A DNA stretch of 17,971 bases from Glo-17 sp964637835 (GCA_964637835.1 CAZWYF010000059.1:1-17971); one strand, 5' to 3'. Shown: positions 1-10,189, numbered from the stretch's first letter. Numbers and translations are program-made. The notes: a model not told the origin generated them from the letters alone.

Positions 1-2
1 TC

Positions 3-77
3 CCGCAACTACTTGCAGAGTGGGGGCGCCAGAACGATGATGGTCGGATTTGTAACCAGTTGTCACTCTTCGACTAA
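3..77 (+). CDS. Possible C-terminal tail of an unidentified gene (partial)
   Basis: The third forward frame is open from the window edge to a TAA at 75-77. It encodes 24 residues ending in ...RICNQLSLFD, which looks like a plausible natural C-terminus. The first 100 bases contain only 53 G or C, far below the rest of the window, so an open frame here means slightly more than in the GC-rich part. However, the first frame is also open, and 24 codons can stay open by chance. I do not recognise the family. The lower GC and the stop just before an abrupt return to GC-rich sequence would fit a transferred gene or a mobile-element gene, but this is inference. It would run toward the 3' end of mutB (convergent). 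Confidence 0.22.
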   Translation, partial: PQLLAEWGRQNDDGRICNQLSLFD

Positions 78-132
78 CGTTGGGACACTTGTGATCGGCA
101 TTGACGGCGGGACTGGTGGGGCTAGCGGGACC

Positions 133-183
133 GGCGGGACGGCGCGGCCGGCGGGACGGCGCGGCCGGCGGGACGGCGCGGCC
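133..183. repeat. 17-bp tandem repeat, three perfect copies
   Basis: The unit ggcgggacggcgcggcc occurs three times without mismatch at 133-149, 150-166 and 167-183, and a partial fourth copy begins at 184. Related gcgggac fragments lie just upstream at about 106-132. The block ends 34 bases past the mutB stop, so it is in the 3' flank of the mut operon. It contains CGGCCG palindromes but no T-run, so I do not call it an intrinsic terminator. It looks like replication-slippage or minisatellite DNA. Confidence 0.85.
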
Positions 184-217
184 GGCGCAGCTGGTACGCC
201 GGCCCCCGCCCGTTCCG

Positions 218-2385
<2,168 letters not shown>

Positions 2386-2389
<4 letters not shown>

Positions 2390-4539
2390 AGCGCCACCCC
2401 CTTGGTGCGGGCCAGGTCGCTCAGGACGGCGTGGCAGTCCGAGCGCACGTGGATGAACTGGTCGACCCCCGCCGCTTGCAGGGCGTCCTCGAGGTCGGCC
2501 GGCAGGCCGGCCAGCAGCACGGTCTGGACGCCGGCGTCCTTCAGCGCCCGGGCGGTGTCGGCGGCCTGCTCGGCGTAGGTCTCGTCGCGGCCGACGATCA
2601 CCGCGGTGGCGGCGCCGCTCCGCCTGGCGGCGTCCGCCGCCTCCGCCGCCGAGGCGAAGTAGCGATCGGTCTGGACCGTGAAGCCGCCGGCCTGGAAGAA
2701 GCCGCGGGTGAAGTCCAGGCGCGGCATGTAGCGCGCCACGTCGCCCAGGCAGGCGCCGAAGACGGTGACCTGGTCGCGGTCGGGATGTGCCTGGACCGCC
2801 AGGCGCAGCTTCTCGAACAGCTCGCCCGCGCGCCAGGCGGCGATGGGCGCGACCCGCAGGTCGGGGTCGGCGTCGTGGCGGAAGGTGCGGCTCAGCTCGC
2901 CCACGGTGGCGCCGGCGGCCGCGGCCTCGACGATGGCCGGGAAGACCTGCGCCCCCTCGCCGGCGAGGATGCCCTCCAGCTTCTTCAGGACGTCCACGTC
3001 GGCCTGGTGCTGACCGCTGGTGCGCAGCTCCTGCAGCTCCTGGGCGCGGCGCCGGTGCAGGGCGGCGTGGTCGAGGTGGCGGAAGGCGGGCGCGGGCTCC
3101 TGCGGGTTGGCGTACTGGTTGGTGCCCACCAGGACGGCCTTGCGCCGGGTCAGCTCCTGGCGGCGGGCCGCGGCCGTCTCGGCGATGCGCGCCTGCACGG
3201 TGCCGGCCTGCAGGGCGGCCACGATGCCGCCCTCGCCCTCGATCTGCTGGAACTGCTCCCAGGCCGCGGCGGCCACCTGGTCGGTGAGCGTCTCCACGCA
3301 CCAGCTGCCGCCGGCGGGGTCCACCACCTGATCGAGGTGCGACTCCTCCCGCAGGATGATGTGGGTGTTGCGCGCGATGCGGCGGCTGAAGCGGTCGGGC
3401 AGGCCGAGGGGCTCGTCGTAGGGGGCGATGTGCAGGGCGTCCACCTGGCCGAACACCGCGGCCATGGCCTCGGTGGTGGTGCGCAGCATGTTCACGTGGG
3501 GATCGAGCACCGTCTTGGTGAAGCGGCTGGTGCGCGCGTGGATGGTGAGCTGCTGGGCGCGCTCGCTGCCGCCGCAGGCGGCGATGATCCGGGCCCACAG
3601 CACGCGGACGGCCCGCAGCCTGGCGATCTCCAGGAAGAAGTGGGTGCCCACCGACAGGTCCAGGCGCAGGCGCGGGGCGCTGGTCTCGATGTCCAGGCCC
3701 CGGCGCTCCAGCTCGCGCAGGTGGTGCACGGCCGCGGCCAGCGTGCAGGCCAGCTCCTGGACCACGCTGGCGCCGCCGTCATGGTAGACGTGCCCGCGGG
3801 CGGCCACGGTGGACAGGCCGGGCGCGTGCTCGGCGGCCCAGGCGGTGAGCAGGGCCAGTTCCTCGTAGGCCTTCTCCAGCTTCACCGGCAGCGTGCCGTG
3901 CTCGGCCAGGCCGGCGACCGGATCGAGGCCCACGCTGCCCTGCAGCCGCTGCGGATCCACGCCGCGCTTGCGGGCCAGGGCCACCAGCAGCGCCGCGTAG
4001 GTGAGCGCCGCGGAGCCGGACTCGATGTGCACCGGGGTGGTGGCCAGGTCCACGGCCGCCAGGGCGCGCTCCAGGCTCGCCAGGGAGGCCACCGAGGTGC
4101 CGCCCTTGCCCACCAGGGCGGGCTCGGCCTGGTCGGGATCGCGGCCGGCCTGCCCCGCGCGGTCGATCACCAGGACGGCGGCGTCCTGGCCCCGCTCGAG
4201 GTCGTTGGCCAGGGCCTCGCCGAACTCCGCGGCCGTGGGATAGGGCAGCTCCTGGGCCACCTGCCAGGGACGCTGGCGGTAGCCGAGGGGGCGCGTGCCC
4301 CGCCGGTAGGGCGCCTGGCCCGGCGCGGCGTCCACGTCGGGCAGGTCGGCCACGTCGGCGCGGGTGTACAGCGGCTGCAGCGTGATCCCCTCGAGGGTGC
4401 GCGTGAGCATCTTCTTCTCGAAGGGGACGCCCTTGAGCAGGCGGATGCACTCGGCCTGCCACTCCTCGGGACCCGGGGCGGGGAACTGGTCGCGCAGCGT
4501 GAGCTGCTCGGGCATGGAAACCTGGCTGGGATCGGACAT
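2386..4539 (-). CDS. mutA: Methylmalonyl-CoA mutase small (non-catalytic) subunit
   Basis: Partner of MutB in the heterodimeric mutase. The 717-residue protein has the mutase barrel fold (about 20-540), with family blocks such as 'RIARNTHIILREESHLDQVVDPAGGSW', given here only as the residues around RIARNTH and DPAGGSW. A degenerate B12-type Rossmann domain follows at the C-terminus. Where the large subunit has DGHDRG, this protein has 'FGACLGDVARY', so it lacks the cobalt-ligating His, as expected of the small subunit. The ATG at 4539 is chosen because 'gaggg' sits five bases upstream; an in-frame GTG at 4557 would add six residues. Its stop overlaps the mutB start by four bases, so the subunits are probably translationally coupled 1:1. 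I found no convincing promoter in 4540-4697, only a spacer after the neighbouring gene's terminator. Confidence 0.96.
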
Positions 4540-4700
4540 GGTCACCCTCGCGGACACGCCGGGCCCCGCAAGGCCCGGACCTTCCAGATGCCGGGATGGA
4601 CGGCGGCTGCGGGCGGCCGCCTTGCCGGTAAGGTGGTCGCTGCGCGTGGCGGTGGCAAGGACCGGAAGACCCCCATTCCCGGGCGGTTCGGGCCACGAAA

Positions 4701-4729
4701 AGGGGCCGCCACCGCGGGTGACGACCCCT
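4701..4729 (-). terminator. Intrinsic terminator of the beta-propeller gene
   Basis: Read on the minus strand, 4729 to 4701 folds into a 13-pair stem with a CGC loop: AGGGGTCGTCACC against GGTGGCGGCCCCT, continuous if two G-U pairs are allowed. It runs directly into TTTT (4701-4698). On the plus strand the two G-U positions become C-A mismatches and no T-run follows, so the signal is directional. It lies 58 bases past the stop of the 4787-7060 gene and separates it from mutA, which starts about 160 bases further on. Confidence 0.75.
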
Positions 4730-4755
4730 CTGGCGATCCACGCCTGAGCTGCGGC

Positions 4756-4773
4756 GGCCGCCCGCTGGCGGCC
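4756..4773. other. Short GC-rich inverted repeat after the beta-propeller gene
   Basis: GGCCGCC and GGCGGCC form a perfect 7-bp stem around a CGCT loop, 13 bases past the stop of the 4787-7060 gene. No T-run follows on either strand, so it is probably not a terminator by itself. It may stabilise the 3' end upstream of the stronger hairpin at 4701-4729, or simply reflect GC-rich composition. Confidence 0.4.
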
Positions 4774-4786
4774 CCGCGCGCGGCGG

Positions 4787-7060
4787 TCAGCGCACCAGCT
4801 GGCAGCGTCCGGTCTGCACGCCGCTCGCGGTGATCACGCGCACCAGGTAGGTGCCGCTGGGCAGGGCGCGGCCCTGGTCGCCGGCGCCGTCCCAGCGCAG
4901 GGCGGCCGGGCCGGCGGGCAGGTCGGCGGCCAGGGTGCGCACGCGGCGGCCACGGGCGTCGTGGATGGCGGCGGTGGCGCGGCCGGCGGCCGGCATGCTG
5001 AAGTGCAGCGTGGTGCGGGGGTTGAAGGGATTGGGCGCGGCGCGCACGCCGTCGTTCACCGCGAGGTCCGGCACGTCGACCAGGCCGTCGTCGCTGACGG
5101 TGAGGATGTCCAGGCGCTGGTGGCCGAGGACCAGCAGGCGGTTGCCGACCCGCGCGATCTCCTCGATGGGCCCGGGCGCCGCCCAGGTGGCCGCGGGCTC
5201 GAGGTCGGCCACGCCGCCGGGGTCGCGGTAGACGGTGAGCGTGTCGGCCGCGTAGCTGACGTGCAGGCCGGCCAGCGAGAGGGGCGCGTCCGAGGGCGCG
5301 AGCACCGGGTCGGGGAAGTCGTCCGCCTGGTAGCACCACTGGCCGGCGTGGTCGGTGGAGTGCGTGGCCACCGGGGCCTGGGGGTCGGCGAGGTCGATGG
5401 TCAGGGTGCTGGCCACCGGATCGATCGTGCCCCACCGCCAGCAGAGCACCCGGAGCGTGGGCCCGTGCCAGCTCGCCTGGGAGGCCTGCCAGGCCAGGTC
5501 CTCCCCCTCGGGCGCGGCGTCCAGGGTGGCCAGCAGCTGGGGCTGGTCCGGCAGCGAGACGTCCACCAGGTGCACCAGGCCCTCCTCACTGGTGCCCAGA
5601 TGGCCGGTCAGCACCGCGGCCACGCCATCGCGCACGCGCACGCACTGGGGCGTGCCCGCCAGCGGCAGGCTGCCGCGCTCGACCGGGCTGGTCGCGTCGG
5701 CGAGGTCGTACAGGGTCACCGCCTGGCCGTCGGCCACCGCGAGCAGCGTGCCGTCGGTGTCGGAGGCCTGGGGCGCGGGCGTGTGGTCCAGGGTGGTCAC
5801 CAGGGCGGGCGCCTCGGGCACCGCGAGGTCGAGGATGTCCAGGCCCTCGCCCGCGCGCAGGTGCAGCAGGTGATCGCCCACCACGTGGAACTGGTGCCGG
5901 CGCCAGTCGCCGGGGTCGCTGGCCAGGGTCTGCGGCGCCACCAGGCGATGGCCGCCCAGGTCCACCACGTGGCGCGTGGCGCCGGACTGCAGCCAGGCCG
6001 CGTCGCCGTCGCTGGCCAGGAGCGTGCCGTCGAGGATCTGCACCGCCGGGCCCTCGGCCACCGGGCCGCCCTGGGCCGGGATGCGGTGGGCGAGGAGCTG
6101 GTCGGCGTGGTCGGTGAGCAGGCGATCGGCCTGGATCAGGACCTGGTCGGCGAAGACGTCCACCACGGCCCGGCTGGCCAGGGCGGTGGGGTCGGCGGCG
6201 TCCAGGATGGCGATGCCGCGCTGGCCCGGCTGCCAGGTGGCCAGCCAGCGCTCGCCGGCGTGCAGCGAGAAGCCGTCGCTGGCGATCTCGTCCAGCAGGG
6301 CCGGGCTGTAGGGGTTGGTCAGGTCCCAGGCCTGGATGCGGTTGGTCCAGTGGATGAAGAGCACCTGGTCGCGCATGGCCATCGCGGTGGGCGTCCAGCC
6401 GGCCACCGGCGGCTCGATCATCACGGTGAACGCCGGCAGCAGCGGGTTCTCGAGGCTGGCGATCCACACGCCCTGGTCGATGGCGAGGGCGGCGCGCTCG
6501 CCCGCCTGGGCGGCCAGCGAGCCGGGCCCCACGGTGTCCTGGAAGTCGAGCAGGCCCACGATCTGGCCGCTGCCCGGGGCGCTGTAGATGAGCAGGTAGA
6601 GATCTGAATCGATCTCCACGCGGTAGCTCTCGCCACCGAGGAGCGTGTTCGGCAGGCGGTAGCCCGCCGGCATCTCCTCCGGCGGGGTCGCCGCCTCGCC
6701 ATCCCGGCGGACCAGCAGCGGCGGCTGGCCGTCCATGCGCACGAGCACCGAGTCCGCCCAGGTGTCCACGCCCACCGGCGCGGCGGGCAGCGAGAAGAGC
6801 ACCGGCTCGCGGTCGGGGCCGGGGTCGGCCAGCCAGTTGATCAGGCGCACGTCGCGGTCGGTGGTCACGAGGGTGCGGTGGGTGGACCAGGGCACCGCGT
6901 GCGCGGCCGGCGGGGTCACCACCTCCCCCACGTGCTGCAGCACCAGCTCGGCGCGGGCGGCGCCGGGCGCGAGGGCCGCGGTGGCGAGGACGACGACGAG
7001 GCAGACGGTGGCGAGCGTGGCGCGCGGAGCCACGCACAGGCTGGCGAGGTGTCGGATCAT
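4787..7060 (-). CDS. Secreted beta-propeller protein with FlgD-like C-terminal domain
   Basis: The 757-residue protein has a long signal peptide (Arg-rich start, hydrophobic core about 15-31, likely cleavage after 'AARA' near 37). The body carries degenerate repeats of the form 'LDILDLAVPEAPALVTTLD', 'LYDLADATSPVERGSL' and 'HLVDVSLPDQPQLLATLD'. These resemble LVIVD repeats and imply a beta-propeller. Residues 675-757 open with 'APNPFNPRTTLHF' and close with 'PSGTYLVRV...', the signature of FlgD Ig-like / type-A sorting-like domains common on secreted proteins of FCB-type and related bacteria. It is therefore probably exported and possibly surface-attached; the ligand is unknown. The start ATG at 7060 has 'aggggg' nine bases upstream and a promoter about 45 bases upstream. 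With its own terminator it appears monocistronic. An enzymatic role is not supported by any motif I can see. Confidence 0.85.
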   Translation of the reverse strand: MIRHLASLCVAPRATLATVCLVVVLATAALAPGAARAELVLQHVGEVVTPPAAHAVPWSTHRTLVTTDRDVRLINWLADPGPDREPVLFSLPAAPVGVDTWADSVLVRMDGQPPLLVRRDGEAATPPEEMPAGYRLPNTLLGGESYRVEIDSDLYLLIYSAPGSGQIVGLLDFQDTVGPGSLAAQAGERAALAIDQGVWIASLENPLLPAFTVMIEPPVAGWTPTAMAMRDQVLFIHWTNRIQAWDLTNPYSPALLDEIASDGFSLHAGERWLATWQPGQRGIAILDAADPTALASRAVVDVFADQVLIQADRLLTDHADQLLAHRIPAQGGPVAEGPAVQILDGTLLASDGDAAWLQSGATRHVVDLGGHRLVAPQTLASDPGDWRRHQFHVVGDHLLHLRAGEGLDILDLAVPEAPALVTTLDHTPAPQASDTDGTLLAVADGQAVTLYDLADATSPVERGSLPLAGTPQCVRVRDGVAAVLTGHLGTSEEGLVHLVDVSLPDQPQLLATLDAAPEGEDLAWQASQASWHGPTLRVLCWRWGTIDPVASTLTIDLADPQAPVATHSTDHAGQWCYQADDFPDPVLAPSDAPLSLAGLHVSYAADTLTVYRDPGGVADLEPAATWAAPGPIEEIARVGNRLLVLGHQRLDILTVSDDGLVDVPDLAVNDGVRAAPNPFNPRTTLHFSMPAAGRATAAIHDARGRRVRTLAADLPAGPAALRWDGAGDQGRALPSGTYLVRVITASGVQTGRCQLVR

Positions 7061-7103
7061 GGTCGGTTCCCCCTGAAGCGAGTAGAGCTGGAGCTCGCCC
7101 CTG

Positions 7104-7132
7104 AGGATACGGGATCGAGAGAACGGGATCAA
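7104..7132 (-). promoter_or_regulatory. Candidate sigma70-type promoter for the beta-propeller gene
   Basis: On the minus strand, TTGATC (7132-7127) and TATCCT (7109-7104) are separated by exactly 17 bases, four of six matches to each consensus box. Transcription would begin near 7097, leaving a leader of about 37 bases that contains the 'aggggg' ribosome site before the ATG at 7060. The short AT-richer island stands out in this GC-rich spacer. I found no equally good promoter for the divergent plus-strand gene in 7133-7297. Confidence 0.5.
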
Positions 7133-7297
7133 TCCCGGGGCGGGCGCGGAGCAGGCGCGCGGGGCGGGCCCGAGCCCGGCGGCGCCGCCGCCGACCGCCC
7201 GGGAAAGGCACGAGACTTCCCCCCCGGCCCCGTTGTACTCTGGCCCCGTCCACCACGCCGCCCACCCCGACCCGGAACGGGATTCCTGGAGCCTCCG

Positions 7298-7714
7298 ATG
7301 AACGACCGCCGCTTCCTGCCACGCCGCGCCGAGCCCCCTGCGGGCGACCTCGATCCCCGCCTGGAGGCCGTCCGCGAGCTGGCCCTCGCGCGGACCGGGG
7401 TCACCGAGGAGTTCCCCTTCGGGCCGGAGGTCATGGTCTTCAAGGTGGGCGGCAAGATCTTCGCGGCCATGGCCTGGGAGGAGTCGCCGCTGCGCCTGTC
7501 CCTGCGCTGCGCCGAGGAGCGGGTGGAGGCCCTGCGCGAGGCGCACGCGGCCATCGGTCCGCCACGCTACTTCGACCGCAAGCGCTGGAACCAGGTGACG
7601 CTGGATGAGACCATCGACCCGGCGCTGCTGGCCGAGCTGGTCGATCAGTCGTACACGCTGATCCGGGCGAGCTTGCCGCGGAAGGTGCGGGAGGCGCTGG
7701 ATGCGGGATCCTGA
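7298..7714 (+). CDS. MmcQ/YjbR-family protein (CyaY-like fold)
   Basis: Small 138-residue cytosolic protein of the YjbR/MmcQ family. The diagnostic core is present: 'EFPFGPEVMVFKVGGKIFA' in the N-terminal half, then 'RKRWNQVTLD' and 'ELVDQSYTLI' near the C-terminus, matching the family's (K/R)-x-W-N-x-V-x-L and D-x-SY-x-L blocks. Family members are often annotated as DNA-binding, but the molecular role is poorly established. It is slightly longer than typical because of about 20 extra N-terminal residues. The start ATG at 7298 has 'tggag' seven bases upstream. Its stop lies at the edge of an assembly gap; after removing the redundant sequence, its last 14 bases overlap the start of the patatin gene, so the two are probably co-transcribed. 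No functional link between them is evident. Confidence 0.88.
   Translation: MNDRRFLPRRAEPPAGDLDPRLEAVRELALARTGVTEEFPFGPEVMVFKVGGKIFAAMAWEESPLRLSLRCAEERVEALREAHAAIGPPRYFDRKRWNQVTLDETIDPALLAELVDQSYTLIRASLPRKVREALDAGS
7660..7714. repeat. 55-bp contig overlap, left copy (assembly artefact)
   Basis: These 55 bases, the last codons and stop of the YjbR-type gene, are repeated without a mismatch at 7815-7869 on the other side of a 100-N gap. A perfect 55-base match abutting both gap edges is what unjoined overlapping contig ends look like. It is not evidence of a biological duplication. Confidence 0.9.
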
Positions 7715-7814
7715 NNNNNNNNNNNNNNNNNNNNNNNNNNNNNNNNNNNNNNNNNNNNNNNNNNNNNNNNNNNNNNNNNNNNNNNNNNNNNNNNNNNNNN
7801 NNNNNNNNNNNNNN
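7715..7814. other. Assembly gap of 100 N
   Basis: Exactly 100 N, the usual placeholder for a gap of unknown size. Because the flanks overlap by 55 identical bases, the real distance is probably zero and the 155 bases from 7715 to 7869 are redundant. Removing them leaves the YjbR-type gene and the patatin gene overlapping by 14 bases. Confidence 0.95.
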
Positions 7815-7855
7815 GATCCGGGCGAGCTTGCCGCGGAAGGTGCGGGAGGCGCTGG

Positions 7856-10189
7856 ATGCGGGATCCTGACCGCTCACCTGACCGCTCACCTGGCCGGTCG
7901 CTGGCGTCGCTGGCGCCGCTGGCCGTGGTCGTCCTCGCTGGCCTGGGGGTCCCGGGCGTCCTGCCGGCCAGCGCGGCAGCGGCGGCCCGCGCCATCGCGG
8001 CGCCACCCGCCGTCTCCATAGCCTCCGCAGCCTCCACAGCCCCCGTGGCGACCGCGGCGACCACCGCCCCCGCCGACACCGCCACGCGCCCCCGCGTGGG
8101 CCTGGCCCTCAGCGGCGGCGGGGCGCGGGGCATCGCCCACATCGGGGTGATCGCGGCCCTGGAGGCGGCGGGCGTGCCCATCGACGTGGTGGCGGGCACG
8201 AGCATGGGCAGCATCGTCGGCGGGCTCTACGCCGCCGGCTACACCGGCGAGGAGATGGCCGCCATCGTCACCGGCACCGACTGGGACCCGGTCCTGGCCG
8301 CGGACGCGCGGCCCGCGGCGTCCGTCCGCCAGCGGCGGGGCCTGTTGCCGGCCCTGGTGAGCCTGCCCTTCCGCTTCTGGGACGTGGACCTGCCCTCCGG
8401 CCTGATCAACACCCAGCGCGCGTACGAGACCCTGCTGCAGCACCTGGCGGCCGCCGACTACGCCGCCGGCGGCGACTTCGACCACCTGGCGGTGCCCTAC
8501 CGGGCGCTGGCCGTGGACCTGGTCACCGGCGAGCGGGTGGTGCTGGACCGCGGCGGCCTCGCCGGCGCCATCCAGGCCAGCATCGCCATCCCCCTGGTGT
8601 TCGATCCCCTCTCGCGTGGCGACTCCCAGCTGGTGGACGGCGGCGTGCTGGAGGTGCTCCCCACGCGGACGGTGCTGGCCATGGGCTGCGACGTGGTGAT
8701 CGCCGTGGAGCTGTCCCGCCTGGCGGACCTGGGCGACCCCGCCGACAGCATCGTGGACGTGGGCCTGTACACCTTCGAGATCATGACGCGGCAGCAGAAG
8801 CAGGCCGCGCTGGACGCCGCCGACGTGGTGATCCAGCCGGACATCGGCCGCCACGACACCATGGCCTTCAGCGGCCTGGACTCGCTCATCGCCACCGGAC
8901 GCCGCGCCGGCCGCCAGGGCCTCGACCGCCTGGCCGAGGTGCTGCCCCGCCGCTTCTGGACCGGCGACGCGCGCCGGCCGCTGGACCGGCAGGCCCTCGC
9001 TCGCGCCCAGGTGGTGGCCGTGGAGGTCACCGGCGAGCAGGCGGTCAGCGAGGCGGTGGTGCGCGCGGAGTTCGGCGTCCAGCCCGGCGAGCGGTTCGAC
9101 CGCGACCGGGCCCTGCGCGGTATCCGCCACGTCCACGCCACGGGCTTCTTCGAGAACGTCTGGCTGGAGCTGCGGCGCCCGGCGCCCGGGGAGGTGGCCC
9201 TGACCGTGCGCGTGGCCGAGCGTTACCCCCGCACCGTGAACCTGGGCGCCCGCTGGCGTAGCGAGCTGGGCCCGGCGGCCTTCCTGCAGCTGGAGCGTTA
9301 CGACCTGCTGGGCCTGAACGAGCGCGTGCTGTCCACCTTCCGCGTGGGCGATGTGGAGGACCGCGTGGCCATCGAGGCGGTGGGCGAGACCATCGGCCAC
9401 GACCCTTTGGTCTGGCAGCTCGGCGGCGGCTGGACCCACGCCGAGCCCCCCGTCCGCGAGGACCGGCGCGACCCCACCCAGGAGTGGTCGGGCGTGGACG
9501 CCGAGGCGCGGGTGGGCGTGCACCTGGCGCGGCGCCTGCTGCTGACCGGCGGCGTGCGCTGGGAACGCGTCTGGCAGCTGGCGCGGCCCTGGCCGTCGGG
9601 GCCGGGCTTCCCCGCCGATCCGGACGCCTGGTCGCCGGCCACCACCGCCGAGCACCTGGCCGTGGTGGCGGACCTCCTCCTCGACACCCGTGACCGCCGC
9701 GAGCTGCCCACCGGTGGCCTGCAGGTGCACCTGCGTGGCCGCGAGGTGGTCGGCACCGCGCGGGGCGGCCGCGACCATCGCCAGCTCACCGCCACGGCCG
9801 CGGCGCATCTCTCCCCGGCCGCGGGCCACGTGATCAGCCTCGGGGCCGACATGCTGCTCTCCGGCGGCGACGTGCCGCTGTTCCGGCTGGCCCGGCGGGG
9901 CGGGCCGTGGCAGATCCCCGGCCGGCGCCGCGACGAGCTCTGGGGCGCGCAGGCGGTCTCGCTGCAGGCGAGCTACCGCGTGCGCATCCTGGGGCGCCTG
10001 TGGCCCACGGTGGGCGTGGCGGCGGGGAACGTCTTCGCCGAGCGCGAACGGATCTCCGCGTCGAGGCTGCTGGGGGGCGTGATCGTGGGCGTGCAGGCGC
10101 GCACCCCGGTGGGGCCGGCGGCGGTGCTGCTGGGCCTGGGCGCCGGCGACCACCACGAGGCGTACCTGAGCCTGGGGCACGCGTTCTAG
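7856..10189 (+). CDS. Patatin-like phospholipase with POTRA and outer-membrane beta-barrel (type Vd, PlpD-like)
   Basis: The 777-residue protein combines a signal peptide (about 1-46), an Ala/Pro/Thr-rich linker (about 47-78), a patatin lipase domain (about 80-375), a POTRA-like domain (about 383-455) and a C-terminal beta-barrel ending in Phe. The catalytic dyad is intact: oxyanion loop GGGARG (87-92), nucleophile Ser116 in 'GTSMGS', and Asp261 in 'VDGG'. This order matches PlpD-type autotransporters (728 residues in Pseudomonas), in which a barrel anchors or exports a phospholipase A. Whether this lipase is released or stays attached cannot be read from sequence. The ATG at 7856 has 'gggagg' six bases upstream and gives a clean signal peptide. 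That start lies inside the redundant contig overlap, equivalent to position 7701 in the YjbR-type gene. The gene converges on the metallophosphoesterase and shares its last four bases with it. Confidence 0.92.
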   Translation: MRDPDRSPDRSPGRSLASLAPLAVVVLAGLGVPGVLPASAAAAARAIAAPPAVSIASAASTAPVATAATTAPADTATRPRVGLALSGGGARGIAHIGVIAALEAAGVPIDVVAGTSMGSIVGGLYAAGYTGEEMAAIVTGTDWDPVLAADARPAASVRQRRGLLPALVSLPFRFWDVDLPSGLINTQRAYETLLQHLAAADYAAGGDFDHLAVPYRALAVDLVTGERVVLDRGGLAGAIQASIAIPLVFDPLSRGDSQLVDGGVLEVLPTRTVLAMGCDVVIAVELSRLADLGDPADSIVDVGLYTFEIMTRQQKQAALDAADVVIQPDIGRHDTMAFSGLDSLIATGRRAGRQGLDRLAEVLPRRFWTGDARRPLDRQALARAQVVAVEVTGEQAVSEAVVRAEFGVQPGERFDRDRALRGIRHVHATGFFENVWLELRRPAPGEVALTVRVAERYPRTVNLGARWRSELGPAAFLQLERYDLLGLNERVLSTFRVGDVEDRVAIEAVGETIGHDPLVWQLGGGWTHAEPPVREDRRDPTQEWSGVDAEARVGVHLARRLLLTGGVRWERVWQLARPWPSGPGFPADPDAWSPATTAEHLAVVADLLLDTRDRRELPTGGLQVHLRGREVVGTARGGRDHRQLTATAAAHLSPAAGHVISLGADMLLSGGDVPLFRLARRGGPWQIPGRRRDELWGAQAVSLQASYRVRILGRLWPTVGVAAGNVFAERERISASRLLGGVIVGVQARTPVGPAAVLLGLGAGDHHEAYLSLGHAF
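7867..7890. repeat. 12-bp tandem duplication in the signal-peptide region
   Basis: The unit tgaccgctcacc occurs twice in a row and a diverged third copy follows. It is in frame with the patatin gene, giving two 'DRSP' units then 'GRSL' in the n-region before the hydrophobic core. A 12-base step preserves frame, so copy-number change would lengthen only the charged n-region. Confidence 0.8.

Noticed and set aside
61..110. Complete insertion sequence at the left edge
   Set aside because: No paired terminal inverted repeat, target duplication or transposase can be seen within the window, so only a low-confidence remnant is suggested.
133..183. CRISPR-like array
   Set aside because: The 17-bp units are directly adjacent with no spacers, and no cas gene is present. 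It is a simple tandem repeat.
4540..4697. Cobalamin riboswitch before the B12-dependent mutase operon
   Set aside because: I cannot find the conserved B12-box GCCACTG or the other core blocks, and the space after the terminator is short for this riboswitch class. B12-using mutases are also not its usual target.
4756..4773. Terminator at the first hairpin after the propeller gene
   Set aside because: There is no T-run on either side; the hairpin at 4701-4729 is the better terminator.
7206..7221. Sigma54 promoter upstream of the YjbR-type gene (ggcacgagacttcc)
   Set aside because: It resembles TGGCAC-N5-TTGC, but the leading T and the essential GC at -12 are missing, so the match is not good enough.
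7660..7869. Biological 55-bp duplication flanking an insertion
   Set aside because: The perfect repeats abut a 100-N placeholder and their collapse restores a sensible gene overlap. Assembly overlap explains it better.
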